Positions 49,778 to 59,142 of a DNA stretch of 64,000 nt are shown in pieces. Source of the DNA: Pseudomonas putida (lineage in GTDB: Bacteria > Pseudomonadota > Gammaproteobacteria > Pseudomonadales > Pseudomonadaceae); the NCBI RefSeq assembly GCF_030159595.1, contig NZ_BSKJ01000007.1:1-64000 (forward strand), in the 5' to 3' direction. The position numbers were made by a program, and so were the translations under genes. The notes under the pieces were generated by a model that saw nothing but the letters and a program-made list of their open reading frames with translations, ran no database searches and was not told the DNA's origin. Numbering within the stretch: the stretch's first letter is position 1; the number at the start of each line of letters is the position of its first letter.

Positions 49778-50968
49778 TTACCTGGTGCTGGCCAAGGCGC
49801 TGGCCACGGCGTCGAGGTTGCCCTCGTTGAGGCCGGCAATGCAGATGCGCCCACTGCGTATCAAGTACACCGCATGCTGCTCGCGGATGCGGTCAACGGC
49901 CTGCGCACTGAGGCCGGTGTAGCTGAACATGCCTTTCTGTTGCAGCAGGTAGCTCACGTCCAGCTCGGGGTTCAGCGCCTTGATCCTTTCATGCAGTGCT
50001 TGGCGCATGGCGATCATGCGAGTGCGCATGGTTTCCAGCTCTGCCCGCCAGGCACGGTGAAGGTCGTCGTCGCTGAGGATCGTCACCACCAGTTCGGCGC
50101 CGTGCCGTGGCGGGTTGGAGTAGTTGGTGCGTACTGTGCCTTTCAATTGCCCGGCAACACGCGTGGCGATGGCCGTGTGCTCACAGATCACCGATAACGA
50201 CCCCACACGTTCGCCGTACAGCGAGAACACCTTGGAGAACGAGTTGGCGACCAGCCCGGTAATGCCCGCCTTGGCCAGTGCACGGATGGCATAGGCATCC
50301 GCTTCGACACCGTCGCCCATGCCCAGGTAAGCGGCATCCAGGAAGGGGATCAGGCAGCGCTGGCGGCACACCTCGAAAACGGTGTCCCACTGTTCAGGCG
50401 ACAGGTCGATACCCGTGGGGTTATGGCAACAGGCGTGCAGGAGCACGATCGAGTGCGCGGGTAGCCGGTCGAAGCAGGCTAGCAGGCGTTCGAACGCCAC
50501 GTTGCTGCCGGTTTCATCCAGGTATGGGTAGCGTTGTACGGTAAACCCGGCACCACTGAAAATTGCCAGGTGGTTGTCCCAGGTGGGGTCACTGACCCAC
50601 ACCTGGGATTGTGGGTAATAGCGCTTGAGGAAATCAGCCCCCACACGCAGGGCACCGGAGCCGCCGACCGACTGCAGGGTAACGATGCGTTCGCTGGCTT
50701 GCCGGTCGAGTTCACCAAACAAGTAGGCCTGCACGGCACTGCGAAATGCCGGATGGCCATCCATGGGCAGGTAAAGGTTGGCTGACGGGGCCTGGGCATC
50801 GAGTTGCGCCTTGGCGGCCTGCACAGTATCGAGCACGGGCACTTGCCCGGCTTCGTCGTAATAGAAGCCAATGCTGAGGTTGACCTTTTCGCCTCGTACA
50901 TCGGCATGGAAATCATCCATCAACGACAGAATGGGGTCGCCCGGGTAGGCTTCGACCTGTTCGAACAT
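49778..50968 (-). CDS. aromatic amino acid aminotransferase (class I PLP, TyrB/AspC type)
   Basis: 396 residues. The PLP lysine Lys246 is in ANSFSKVFSLYGERVG. CCHNPTGIDLSPEQW, the Asp/Tyr in FLDAAYLGMG, and the C-terminal Arg in YLIRSGRICIAG complete the fold-I signature of tyrosine/aspartate aminotransferases. It converts aromatic amino acids to arylpyruvates with 2-oxoglutarate. It follows the ThDP enzyme gene by 18 bases in a permease-decarboxylase-transaminase operon. Confidence 0.88.
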   Translation of the reverse strand: MFEQVEAYPGDPILSLMDDFHADVRGEKVNLSIGFYYDEAGQVPVLDTVQAAKAQLDAQAPSANLYLPMDGHPAFRSAVQAYLFGELDRQASERIVTLQSVGGSGALRVGADFLKRYYPQSQVWVSDPTWDNHLAIFSGAGFTVQRYPYLDETGSNVAFERLLACFDRLPAHSIVLLHACCHNPTGIDLSPEQWDTVFEVCRQRCLIPFLDAAYLGMGDGVEADAYAIRALAKAGITGLVANSFSKVFSLYGERVGSLSVICEHTAIATRVAGQLKGTVRTNYSNPPRHGAELVVTILSDDDLHRAWRAELETMRTRMIAMRQALHERIKALNPELDVSYLLQQKGMFSYTGLSAQAVDRIREQHAVYLIRSGRICIAGLNEGNLDAVASALASTR

Positions 50969-50986
50969 CGGGGTTTACCTCGGTAA

Positions 50987-52633
50987 TCAGTTGGAGAAGT
51001 CAGGGTGCAGGAACTGCCAGGGGCTGCTGTCGCTGCCGCGTGGCACGCTGACCTCGATCAGCACCGGCTTGTCGGCGGCGAAGGCGCGTTCCAGCACCGG
51101 CCGAAGGCGCGCCGGGCTATCCACCCGGTAAGCTTCGACGCCGAAGGACTCGGCGAACTTGATGAAGTCCGGGTTGATCAGCTCGGAGCCCAGCAGGCGC
51201 CCGCCGAAGCTTTCCTGCTGGTCGCGGTACACGTTGCCGAAGGCGTTGTTGTTGAACACGATGGTGACTAGGTTGAGCTGGTACTGCACAGCCGTGGCCA
51301 GCTCCTGGGCGGCGAACATGAAACCGCCGTCTCCGCAGATCGATACCACCGCCTTGTCCGGGTGGGCTGCCTTCACCCCCAGTGCTGTCGGGAAGCCGAA
51401 GCCCAAGGTGCCTTGGTGGCCCGACGTAACGAGGGTGCGTGGTTTGTACACCGGGAAGCCGAAGATCGAGGTGAAACCGACCTGGGAGATTTCCTCGACG
51501 AAGAAGCCATCGCGTGGCAATACATCGCGAATCACCCGCAGGTAGTCCAGTTGCGGTTGGACGCACTGGATAGCCTGCTCGGCGGCTGCCTTGGTTTCGG
51601 CCAATTCGCTATCGCGGCGTTTGGGCGCGCCTTGCTTGAGCACGGCCTCGGCCAGCGCCGCGGAGCCTTCGGCGGCATCGGCCACCAGGTTGACGTCCGC
51701 CGCCATGCGCCGCACTTCTGCCGGGTCGATGTCGATACGGATCAGCTTTAGCCCGGCCGGGCGATGGCGCCAGCGAATATCCAGCAGTTCGAAGCGTGAG
51801 CCGATGACTACGGCGACATCGGTCTTTGGCCACAGCCGCGCGCCAGCCGCCACGGTGAAACCCAGCGGATGGTCATCGGCCACTACGCCGCGCCCGCCAC
51901 GGAAGCTGACCACTGGCGCGCCCAGCACCTCGGCTAGCTGGTTGACCTCGGCGCTCGCGTCCAGCGCACCGGAGCCTACGAAAATCATCGGGCTGGCGGC
52001 CTGGCTCAGCAGCTTTGCCGCCACGCTCACTGCATCGCTGTCCACCGGCGGTTTCGGCTGCAGGGCCAGCGGCTGCTGGATCTGCACCGCAGCAGGGCGG
52101 GTGAAGAAGTCCCACGACGCTTGCAGTGAGACCACTCCAGGCCGCCCCGATTGCATGTGCTGGAATGCTTCGGCAACGCGCCAGGATGCCTCGGCAGGCT
52201 GTTCGATATGCGCAGCCCATTTGCCGATGCCTTGCAGCACTTCCAGCTGCCGTGGCAGTTCATGCAACTGGCCGCGGCCGCGGTCCTTGAACGGGCTCAT
52301 CACGTCGCCGGTCAGGGCCAGCACCGGGGCATTGCAGCCGTGCGCCGTGAGCATCGCCGCGCTGGCGTTGAGGATGCCAGGGCCGGGTACCACAGCGAAC
52401 ACGCCGGGGCGCCCGGAGGAACGGGCATAACCGAAGGCCATGTAGGCGCTGGTTTGCTCGTGGCGTGCGCCGAAGATACGCAAGCTGTCGCTGTTGCGGG
52501 CCAGGGCGTCGGTCAGGCCATAGATTTGCGCACCGGGCAGGGCGAACACGGTGTCGACGTTGTGGGCTTTCAGGCTGGCGACGATGGCATCGCCCCCGGT
52601 CAGCGTCTGCACGGGTGTTGGGTGGTTTTTCAT
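50987..52633 (-). CDS. thiamine-diphosphate-dependent enzyme, probable arylpyruvate or 2-oxoacid decarboxylase
   Basis: 548 residues with the three-domain acetolactate-synthase/decarboxylase layout. The N-terminal PYR domain has the activating Glu in GARHEQTSAYMAFGYAR. The central domain binds a nucleotide-like ligand. The C-terminal PP domain has ThDP motif GDGGFMFAAQELATAVQYQLNLVTIVFNN. Acetolactate synthase activity is possible. Its place between an aromatic aminotransferase and an amino-acid permease favours arylpyruvate decarboxylation to arylacetaldehyde. Confidence 0.8.
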   Translation of the reverse strand: MKNHPTPVQTLTGGDAIVASLKAHNVDTVFALPGAQIYGLTDALARNSDSLRIFGARHEQTSAYMAFGYARSSGRPGVFAVVPGPGILNASAAMLTAHGCNAPVLALTGDVMSPFKDRGRGQLHELPRQLEVLQGIGKWAAHIEQPAEASWRVAEAFQHMQSGRPGVVSLQASWDFFTRPAAVQIQQPLALQPKPPVDSDAVSVAAKLLSQAASPMIFVGSGALDASAEVNQLAEVLGAPVVSFRGGRGVVADDHPLGFTVAAGARLWPKTDVAVVIGSRFELLDIRWRHRPAGLKLIRIDIDPAEVRRMAADVNLVADAAEGSAALAEAVLKQGAPKRRDSELAETKAAAEQAIQCVQPQLDYLRVIRDVLPRDGFFVEEISQVGFTSIFGFPVYKPRTLVTSGHQGTLGFGFPTALGVKAAHPDKAVVSICGDGGFMFAAQELATAVQYQLNLVTIVFNNNAFGNVYRDQQESFGGRLLGSELINPDFIKFAESFGVEAYRVDSPARLRPVLERAFAADKPVLIEVSVPRGSDSSPWQFLHPDFSN

Positions 52634-52644
52634 CGGGGTACCTA

Positions 52645-54057
52645 TCAGGCGTTACTGGAAACGGGGTGAATGGCGGCGGGGCTGTGTTTGACTTTTTGAT
52701 ATGTGATGGCCATGACCAACAGCCAGCAGGGGATGAGCAGGACGGAAATGCGCATGCCCGGAATGAAGGCGATGATCAGCAACAGCCCGGCAATGAAGGC
52801 GATGCACAGGTAGTTGGTCAGCGGGTACAGCGGCGAGTGATAGGCGGTCTGTTGCCCGGCCTCGCGTTTTGCCTTGCGGAATTTCAGGTGGATGACGCTG
52901 GTCAGCGCCCAGTTCATCATGGTGGTCGCCACTACCAGCGACATCAGGGTTTCCAGTGCGCCATCGGGGGACAGGTAGTTGAGCACCACCGCAGCCGCTG
53001 TCACCAGGCCGGTGAGCAGCAGGGCATTGATGGGGATGCGCCGATCACTCAGCTTGACCAGGGCGCGTGGTGCATGGCCTTGTCGTGCCATGGCGTGCAA
53101 CTGGCGAGAGTTGCAGTACACCACTGCGTTGTAGACCGAAAGGGCGGCGGTAAGCACGACGAAGTTCAGCGCATGGGCGGCGTAATCCACCTTGAGCAAA
53201 CTCAGTATCTTGACGAACGGGCTGGCGCTGTAGGGATCGCCCGCTGCGCTCAGCGATGCGACCAGGTTGTCCCACGGGGTAAGCGCCAGCAGCACTGCCA
53301 AGGCCAGGATGTAGAACAGGCCAATGCGATAGAGCACGGCATTGATCGCACGCGGGATGGTTTTGCCCGGCTCGCGCGCCTCCCCAGCGGTAAAACCGAT
53401 GAATTCCAGGCCGCCGAAGGCGAACATGATCAGAGGCAGTGCCATGATCAACCCCTGCCAGCCATTGGGCATGAAGCCACCGTGGCTCCACAAGTTGCTG
53501 AGGGTTGCCTGGGGTGGCGTGTGGGGGCCGAAGATGAACCAGGCGCCCATGACGATCATCAGCAGTACAGCGCCTACCTTGATGATGGCGAACCAGAACT
53601 CCGACTCGCCGTAGATTTTCACGTTGAGGGTATTGATGCCACTGATCAGCAGCAGGAAAAAACCGGCTGTTGCCCACGCGGGAAGTTCTGGCCACCAAAA
53701 CTGCATGTATTTGCCAAGTGCGGTAAGTTCGGCCATGCCGACCAGAAAGTAAGTGACGGTATAGTTCCAGCCGGTGAGGTAGCCCATGAAGCCACCGCCA
53801 TATTTATTGCCGAAATGACTGAGGGAACCGGAAACCGGTTCATCGACCAGCATTTCGCCAAGTTGGCGCATGATAAGGAATGCAATAAGGCCAGCGATCA
53901 TGTAACCCACCAACAGGCTTGGGCCGGCGGATTTGATAACCCCAGCACTGCCAAGGAACAGTCCGGTGCCAATGGCCCCGCCCAGGCCGATCATTTGTAT
54001 ATGCCGGTTTGAAAGATTTCGCTCGAAGGTGTGTTCGGTACTTTCTGTTCTGCTCAT
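52645..54057 (-). CDS. amino acid permease (APC superfamily, AAT family)
   Basis: 470 residues, twelve helices. The AAT hallmark near the N-terminus is RHIQMIGLGGAIGTGLFLGSAGVIKSAGPS, with the GFTAGEAREPGKTIPRAI motif in the middle. It imports an amino acid, probably aromatic given its operon partners. It is the first gene of the operon, 11 bases before the ThDP-enzyme gene. The 186-base upstream gap has AT-rich repeats (GTTGATTAACAAG, GTTAAC) that could hold an operator. Confidence 0.9.
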   Translation of the reverse strand: MSRTESTEHTFERNLSNRHIQMIGLGGAIGTGLFLGSAGVIKSAGPSLLVGYMIAGLIAFLIMRQLGEMLVDEPVSGSLSHFGNKYGGGFMGYLTGWNYTVTYFLVGMAELTALGKYMQFWWPELPAWATAGFFLLLISGINTLNVKIYGESEFWFAIIKVGAVLLMIVMGAWFIFGPHTPPQATLSNLWSHGGFMPNGWQGLIMALPLIMFAFGGLEFIGFTAGEAREPGKTIPRAINAVLYRIGLFYILALAVLLALTPWDNLVASLSAAGDPYSASPFVKILSLLKVDYAAHALNFVVLTAALSVYNAVVYCNSRQLHAMARQGHAPRALVKLSDRRIPINALLLTGLVTAAAVVLNYLSPDGALETLMSLVVATTMMNWALTSVIHLKFRKAKREAGQQTAYHSPLYPLTNYLCIAFIAGLLLIIAFIPGMRISVLLIPCWLLVMAITYQKVKHSPAAIHPVSSNA

Positions 54058-54243
54058 CGTTTTATTCTCGATTGTTTCAGGTGCGCGAATGCCTTCTCGC
54101 GAACTCGAATGATTTGGCAGAATAATAGGGGCTTGCGCGCGATATTATTGTTAGGCGAGGCGTCGCGTGTTTAACGTGTCACCGCGTTGATTAACAAGTT
54201 AACAGTTATCGGCTTAATGTGAATTCCGGTTTCTGAAAGTGAG

Positions 54244-55194
54244 TTATGCAGAGACTGGATAGTGGCTGTTGTCAGGTCGCAACGACTGCGACTGCTGGCA
54301 ATGCGTGTGCACCAGGCGGCGGAACCACGCTTGTTCCGCAGAGCTGTGCGTGCGGCTGTGCCAGACCACCCAGTAACGGAACTGGTGTTCGATGAAGTCG
54401 AGTGGGCGGTAGCAGACGGCGTCTTGCGCTGACCATTTTCGGGCAATGTGTTCGGGCAGCATCAGCAGCATGTCACTGGTGCTCAGCACGGCCAAGGCAG
54501 CAGAGTAGAACGGTACGCAGAGTTTCAGGTTGCGTTGCAGGGCGTGCCTGCGCAGGTAGGCGTCGAGGAAGCCATCTTTGTCTCCGCCAGTGGTGATCTT
54601 CACATGGTTCCAGGCCAGGTAATCGTCGATGCCCAGTGCCGTTCGCGTGGCCAGTGGGTGGTTGGCGCGCATGCAGCAAACGGCCCGGTCTTCGCCAATG
54701 ATTCTGCCGTGATACGCCGCCGGCGTGTCCTGCAGCATGCTGACGGCGATGTCCAGTTCACCTGTGGCCAGCCAGTCGAAGCGGTCGGGTTGCCACAGGC
54801 GAAAATCCACGTCGGCCTGTGGGGCGACTGTTGCCAGGTGCTCAAGCAATCCTGGCAGGATGTGCTGGGCAACGTAGTCGGAACCGGCCAGGCGAAAGCG
54901 CCGGTTGCAGGCCTGCGGGGTGAAGGTGGTGGGCCGGCTCATTTCCTGAAGCCTTTCCAGGAGGGTGCGCACCGGTTCTACGAGGGCTTCACCGCGCTCT
55001 GTCAGCACATACTCGCGTTGCTGGCGGATCATCAGCGGATCGGCGAAGGCGTCGCGCAATTGGGCCAGGTGGCGGCTGACGCCCGACTGGCTGGTACCCA
55101 GACGGATGGCGGCCTGGCTAAGGTTGCGCAGTTCCAGGAGGGTCAACAGTGCCGTCAGTTGCGAAATGCTCAGGTTGCTGAAGGCACTGTTCAT
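54244..55194 (-). CDS. LysR-family transcriptional regulator
   Basis: 316 residues from ATG 55194. The helix-turn-helix region reads LSISQLTALLTLLELRNLSQAAIRLGTSQSGVSRHLAQLRDAF. A standard LysR effector domain follows, ending PDNSHYPVSA. It is nine bases downstream of the B3/4-domain gene, so they share a transcript. It is the only regulator between the two catabolic operons and a good candidate to control them. Confidence 0.88.
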   Translation of the reverse strand: MNSAFSNLSISQLTALLTLLELRNLSQAAIRLGTSQSGVSRHLAQLRDAFADPLMIRQQREYVLTERGEALVEPVRTLLERLQEMSRPTTFTPQACNRRFRLAGSDYVAQHILPGLLEHLATVAPQADVDFRLWQPDRFDWLATGELDIAVSMLQDTPAAYHGRIIGEDRAVCCMRANHPLATRTALGIDDYLAWNHVKITTGGDKDGFLDAYLRRHALQRNLKLCVPFYSAALAVLSTSDMLLMLPEHIARKWSAQDAVCYRPLDFIEHQFRYWVVWHSRTHSSAEQAWFRRLVHTHCQQSQSLRPDNSHYPVSA

Positions 55195-55202
55195 TGGCGG
55201 GC

Positions 55203-55922
55203 TCAGCCGAGACTGACTGTGAAGGTGGGTTGTTCGCCATCGAGGATCGCTTGCCCGACGCACTGGCCGCCGCAGTAGGTGGTCACCAGCATGACGATAT
55301 CGGCCATTGCTGCGCTGACGGTTTCCCTTGATACCGGGGGCAGGCCATCGATGTCGAAAAACACGCAATCGGTATCGGCGAGGGTACGGGTATCACCGGC
55401 CTGTCGCCAGGTCCAGCGGCGGGTCAGCACACGGTTGCCCGTTGCCAGCACGATCTCGCCCGAGGGGATGGCTTCAGGTGCTTCGCCAGGTGCAGTGAGA
55501 AAACGGTCATCCGCTTGAGCCTTGCGCAGGGCCAGGCTTTTCGACTGCGGGCCTGCCGGGTGCACCCCGGCGGGCAGCACATGGCGCAGGGAAACCAGAT
55601 TCCCGATATCAACCAAGGGGTTGATGTCGGGCAGGTTATCGGGTTTGAGCACGCGGCGGCCCAGGGCCTCGATCGAGCTGCGGTGTTCCGAAGGCTTGGC
55701 GCCGAACTGGCGGTAGGCGTCACGCCAAGCGGCAATGTTGGGGTATTCGGCCGGGTTGCCGGTAATACGCTGGCGCAGCTGGTTTTCGGCCTGCCGGAGC
55801 AGGGCGGTGAGTTCGGCGTTTGCTTGGCTGTTATCCAGGTGCTTGAAAACGAGCACGCCCCGCAGGTAGTGCGGATGATCGGCAAAAACGTCCGGGCTGA
55901 TGGTGTAGGTGAAAGAATTCAC
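55203..55922 (-). CDS. B3/4 domain protein (PheRS-beta-like editing domain)
   Basis: 239 residues from GTG 55922 with AGGAGCAAGC upstream; an upstream in-frame start at 56024 is not needed. The B3/4 fold found in the editing module of phenylalanyl-tRNA synthetase is seen in AAWRDAYRQFGAKPSEHRSSIEALGRRVLK, LPDINPLVDIGNLVSLRHVLPAGVHP and VFFDIDGLPP. Stand-alone copies may hydrolyse mis-acylated tRNA or bind amino acids or aromatic ligands. It sits inside an aromatic-amine locus, which makes either role interesting. Confidence 0.8.
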   Translation of the reverse strand: MNSFTYTISPDVFADHPHYLRGVLVFKHLDNSQANAELTALLRQAENQLRQRITGNPAEYPNIAAWRDAYRQFGAKPSEHRSSIEALGRRVLKPDNLPDINPLVDIGNLVSLRHVLPAGVHPAGPQSKSLALRKAQADDRFLTAPGEAPEAIPSGEIVLATGNRVLTRRWTWRQAGDTRTLADTDCVFFDIDGLPPVSRETVSAAMADIVMLVTTYCGGQCVGQAILDGEQPTFTVSLG

Positions 55923-56073
55923 GCTTGCTCCTGTTCGGGACATGGTCCGCTTGTCAGAGGCCCCGAATATAGCACCGGCACCTTGGGCAATCGGCACCAA
56001 GGACTGGGATGCAACTATGCGCAAACTGGATAGTTGGGAACGGTTGCACTAAATGAACCCGTTCCCACAGGCG

Positions 56074-57369
56074 TCAGGCGAAGCGCTCGAAGCGGTAAGG
56101 GGTTGGGTCGATCAGCGGAGCGTCCTGGGACACCAGGTCCGCTGCCAGTTGGCCGGCAGCAGGTGAGGTGCCGAAGCCATGCCCGGAGAACCCGGTGGCC
56201 AGGGTCAGGCCCGGAATACTGGTCACCTGGCCGATCACCGGGTTGGAGTCGGGGGTGACGTCGATCGTGCCGGCCCAGGCGCTGGCGATTTGTGCCTGCT
56301 CGAACACTGGCCAAGCCGCCTTGAGGTTGCGCATGGCCTCGTCGTTGAGTGCCGGGTTGGCGTGCGGGTCTTGTACCCTTACACGCTCGAAGGGGGTCAC
56401 ATCGGTGGCCTTCCAGCGCCGGGCCAGGGCCAGGTCCTTGAAGAAGTACTTGCCAAAGCTGATGCGCAAAAAATCCCGCTGGGCACGCAGCTGGGGCAGG
56501 TAACGCTTGCCCAGCAGCAGGTGGTCCAGGGTGAGGAAGGCATCCAGCGCGCCGCGCTGGGTGATGATGTAGCCGCCGTCCTTGTGCTTGCGGAAGGAAA
56601 AGTCCGGTGCACCAACGGCGATGTCGGTGGGCCCATCCATGGGCTCGGTGCGCAGCACGGAGCAGGTCAGCGGCAAGGTTGGCAGGTTGATGCCCAGGTT
56701 GCCGAGGAACTTGCGCGACCACAGGCCGCCGGCCAGCAACACCTGGTCGCAGCGGATTTCGCCTTGCTCGGTGACCACCCCGCTGACACGACCCGCTGCG
56801 GTGACCAAGGTGCGCACTGCGCAGTTCTCCACTACCACCGCGCCCTTGGCAATGGCCGCTCGGGCGATGGCGCTGGCGGCCAGGGTCGGTTCGGCGCGGG
56901 CGTCCGAGGGGGTGAAGATGCCACCCGCCCAATCCGCCCGACCCCCCGGCACCATCCGGTCGATTTCACGCGCGCTCAACAGGCGCGAATCCAGGCCCAG
57001 CGCCTCGACGCTTTTCAGCCAGCCTTCATGCATGCCCATCTGCGTGTCGTTACGGCCGATGAACATGATGCCGGCCTGACGATAGCCGACGTCGCTATTA
57101 ACCCGTGCGGGCATCTCGGCCCACAGCCGATCAGCGGCCAGCGCCAGGGGAATGTCGTGGGCGTGGCGGTTGGTCTTGCGCACCCAGCCCAGGTTGCGCG
57201 ACGACTGCTCGCCAGCGATGCGCCCCTTTTCCAGCACCACCACCGGTATGTTGCGTTCGGCGAGGCTCAATGCGGCGGTGAGGCCGATAATGCCGCCACC
57301 GATGATCACCACGGTGGTGGCGTCGGGGTGGCGGGTGCTGGTTTGCACAGGGGCGATCGTGGGAGACAT
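56074..57369 (-). CDS. FAD-dependent amine/amino-acid oxidase (DAO superfamily)
   Basis: 431 residues. The N-terminal dinucleotide motif is VVIIGGGIIGLTAALSLAERNIPVVVLEKG, followed by GEQSSRNLGWVRKTNRHAHDIPLA. The C-terminal FAD motif is TLATGFSGHGFGTSPAAGQLAADL. It is the last gene of an operon after the OCD-like and RidA genes, with gaps of 31 and 54 bases. It probably oxidises a primary amine or amino acid to an imine, which RidA would hydrolyse; a tyramine-oxidase role is possible. Confidence 0.8.
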   Translation of the reverse strand: MSPTIAPVQTSTRHPDATTVVIIGGGIIGLTAALSLAERNIPVVVLEKGRIAGEQSSRNLGWVRKTNRHAHDIPLALAADRLWAEMPARVNSDVGYRQAGIMFIGRNDTQMGMHEGWLKSVEALGLDSRLLSAREIDRMVPGGRADWAGGIFTPSDARAEPTLAASAIARAAIAKGAVVVENCAVRTLVTAAGRVSGVVTEQGEIRCDQVLLAGGLWSRKFLGNLGINLPTLPLTCSVLRTEPMDGPTDIAVGAPDFSFRKHKDGGYIITQRGALDAFLTLDHLLLGKRYLPQLRAQRDFLRISFGKYFFKDLALARRWKATDVTPFERVRVQDPHANPALNDEAMRNLKAAWPVFEQAQIASAWAGTIDVTPDSNPVIGQVTSIPGLTLATGFSGHGFGTSPAAGQLAADLVSQDAPLIDPTPYRFERFA

Positions 57370-57423
57370 GGCTTTACTCTTTGTTGTTCGTGCAGGGGAA
57401 GTGCTTAGCGCCAGCCAGTGGCC

Positions 57424-57846
57424 TCACTGGCCAAGGCGGATCATGGTCACCTGCGCTTGCCCCGCACCGCGGTAGGCGGTGACCTCCAGCTCGACCTTGT
57501 ACACGGTCGAACCCAGCGGCGGGCAGGTGACCGTGGTGGCCGGGTCGATGCCGCGGAACTTCTCGCCGATTACGTCCATTACGCGTGGCACATCGGCAGG
57601 GTCCTGGATGAACACGCGTGAGTTGATGACGTCGGCCAGGCTGGCATCGACCGCAGCCAGGGCGGTTTCGATGTTGGCGAACACCTGGTGGGTCTGTTCG
57701 ATGACGTCCTCTGGGATGAGCTGGGTCTGCGGGTTGCGCCCGGCGGTGTTGGAGACGTGAATCCAGTTGTCCACCGCCACCAGGCGGGAGTAGCTGGCCA
57801 TGTCTTCGAACTTGGAGCCGGTTTTCAGTTTGATGATCTGTGTCAT
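57424..57846 (-). CDS. RidA-family (YjgF/YER057c/UK114) imine deaminase
   Basis: 140 residues. The typical Rid pattern is seen in VHVSNTAGRNPQTQLIPEDVIEQTHQVFANIETALAAVDASLADVINSRVFIQDP. The conserved Arg near residue 105 of Rid enzymes corresponds to the VINSRVFI segment. It hydrolyses reactive imines released by amine or amino-acid oxidases, here presumably by the adjacent FAD oxidase. Confidence 0.88.
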   Translation of the reverse strand: MTQIIKLKTGSKFEDMASYSRLVAVDNWIHVSNTAGRNPQTQLIPEDVIEQTHQVFANIETALAAVDASLADVINSRVFIQDPADVPRVMDVIGEKFRGIDPATTVTCPPLGSTVYKVELEVTAYRGAGQAQVTMIRLGQ

Positions 57847-57877
57847 GGGCTTTGCCTTGTTATCCGGTTGCGGGGAA

Positions 57878-59017
57878 TCAGCTGAGAACGGGGGTTTCCC
57901 AGAGGTTGAGCTTCACGCCGATGCCTTGCTCAAGCGCCTTGCGGTACACCACGGTGCCCCAGGCCACGTCTTCGACGGGCATACCGCCCACCGACATCAG
58001 GATGATTTCGTCGTCATGCAGGCGGCCCGGCGCATCGCCGCTGATGATCTTGCCGATGTCTTCCACCTGCTCGGCGGCCAGCTTGCCTTCGGCAATCATG
58101 TCCATGAAGCGCACACCAACCAGCGGTACATGGTTGTGTGCGGGCTTGGGCAGCTCGGCGAACCAGGCTTCGTACAGGCCGGTGTTGTCCACCACCTTGC
58201 GCACGTCGTCCTGCTCCATGCCGGCGTCGATGCTGCACGGGGCCGGCATGGCCAGGAAGGCACCGGGTTTGACCCACTCGCGGCGTACCAGCGGGTACTG
58301 GCTGGGGTCACCGACTTCGCCCGAACTGCAGTAGCTGACCAGGTCGGAGCCGCGTACCACGTCTTCCAGGGTTTCAACCACCTGGAGGGTGGTGATCTGC
58401 GGAAACGTCGCCTTGACCCAGGCGACGAACGCATCGAGGTTCTTCTGGCCACGGCCCTTGATCTTGAGGGTGTCGATCAGCGGGCAGACGGCCATGAAAG
58501 CGGCGACCGTGGTCTTGCCCATCACGCCCGGGCCGGCCAGGCCGATGACCTTGGCGTCCTTGCGTGCCAGGTGGCGAGCGCCCACACCCGGGATGGCGCC
58601 GGTGCGGTAGGCCGACAGCAGGTTGGCCGACATGTGCGCCAGCGGAGCGCCGGTATCGGCATCGTTGAGGGTGAACATCAGGATCGAGCGCGGCAGGCCT
58701 TTTTCGCGGTTGGCGATGTTCGAGCCGTACCACTTGGCGCCTGCGGTCTGGAAGTTGCCGCCCAGGTACGCCGGCATCGCCATCATGCGCCGGTCGGCGG
58801 TGGGCTTGGGCATGGTGGGGAATGGCGAGTGCTCGGGGAACGTGATCATCGCGCCGTGGGAGTCGCTGTTCGGGCCGGCCATGCGGTAGTCGCCCTGATA
58901 CAGCAGGCCGAACATTTCTTCCATGGTGTCGACGCAGGCCGGCATGTCGGTGACGCCGGCGCGGATCATGTCCTGCTCGGACAGGTAGATGAAGTCAATT
59001 CTGGTATCGAGGGTCAT
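57878..59017 (-). CDS. ornithine cyclodeaminase/mu-crystallin family protein, tyramine oxidase subunit B-like
   Basis: 379 residues. The substrate Lys is in QTAGAKWYGSNIANREKGLPRSILMFTLNDADTGAPLAHM, and LLSAYRTGAIPGVGARHLARKDAKVIGLAGPGVMGKTT gives the Rossmann NAD(P) loop GPGVMG. Family members act on ornithine, reduce cyclic imines or bind thyroid-type ligands. Close relatives are annotated as subunit B of tyramine oxidase. It is the first gene of the OCD-RidA-oxidase operon. Confidence 0.8.
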   Translation of the reverse strand: MTLDTRIDFIYLSEQDMIRAGVTDMPACVDTMEEMFGLLYQGDYRMAGPNSDSHGAMITFPEHSPFPTMPKPTADRRMMAMPAYLGGNFQTAGAKWYGSNIANREKGLPRSILMFTLNDADTGAPLAHMSANLLSAYRTGAIPGVGARHLARKDAKVIGLAGPGVMGKTTVAAFMAVCPLIDTLKIKGRGQKNLDAFVAWVKATFPQITTLQVVETLEDVVRGSDLVSYCSSGEVGDPSQYPLVRREWVKPGAFLAMPAPCSIDAGMEQDDVRKVVDNTGLYEAWFAELPKPAHNHVPLVGVRFMDMIAEGKLAAEQVEDIGKIISGDAPGRLHDDEIILMSVGGMPVEDVAWGTVVYRKALEQGIGVKLNLWETPVLS

Positions 59018-59033
59018 GGCGGGTCTCGCAGGG

Positions 59034-59074
59034 CTGGCTGCCGTCGGATTTGTTGTTGGTTTCGAGGCAGCCAG
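59034..59074 (-). repeat. nine-bp inverted repeat in the leader of the OCD-like gene
   Basis: CTGGCTGCC and GGCAGCCAG are separated by 23 bases, 17 bases upstream of the ATG at 59017. It would fold in the leader mRNA or bind a dimeric regulator in DNA. Confidence 0.45.
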
Positions 59075-59142
59075 TTTCGCTAACGACTGGTAGGTCGTCT
59101 TGTGCCTGCCTGCCAGCCGAGTTGACCGTCAGTGCCAGGGCT

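Noticed and set aside
52465..54012. A 515-codon plus-strand frame over the ThDP-enzyme start and permease
   Set aside because: It is Gln/His-rich shadow translation opposite a well-formed twelve-helix permease.
57800..59083. A 427-codon plus-strand frame over the OCD-like gene
   Set aside because: It is antisense to a gene with a complete Rossmann signature.
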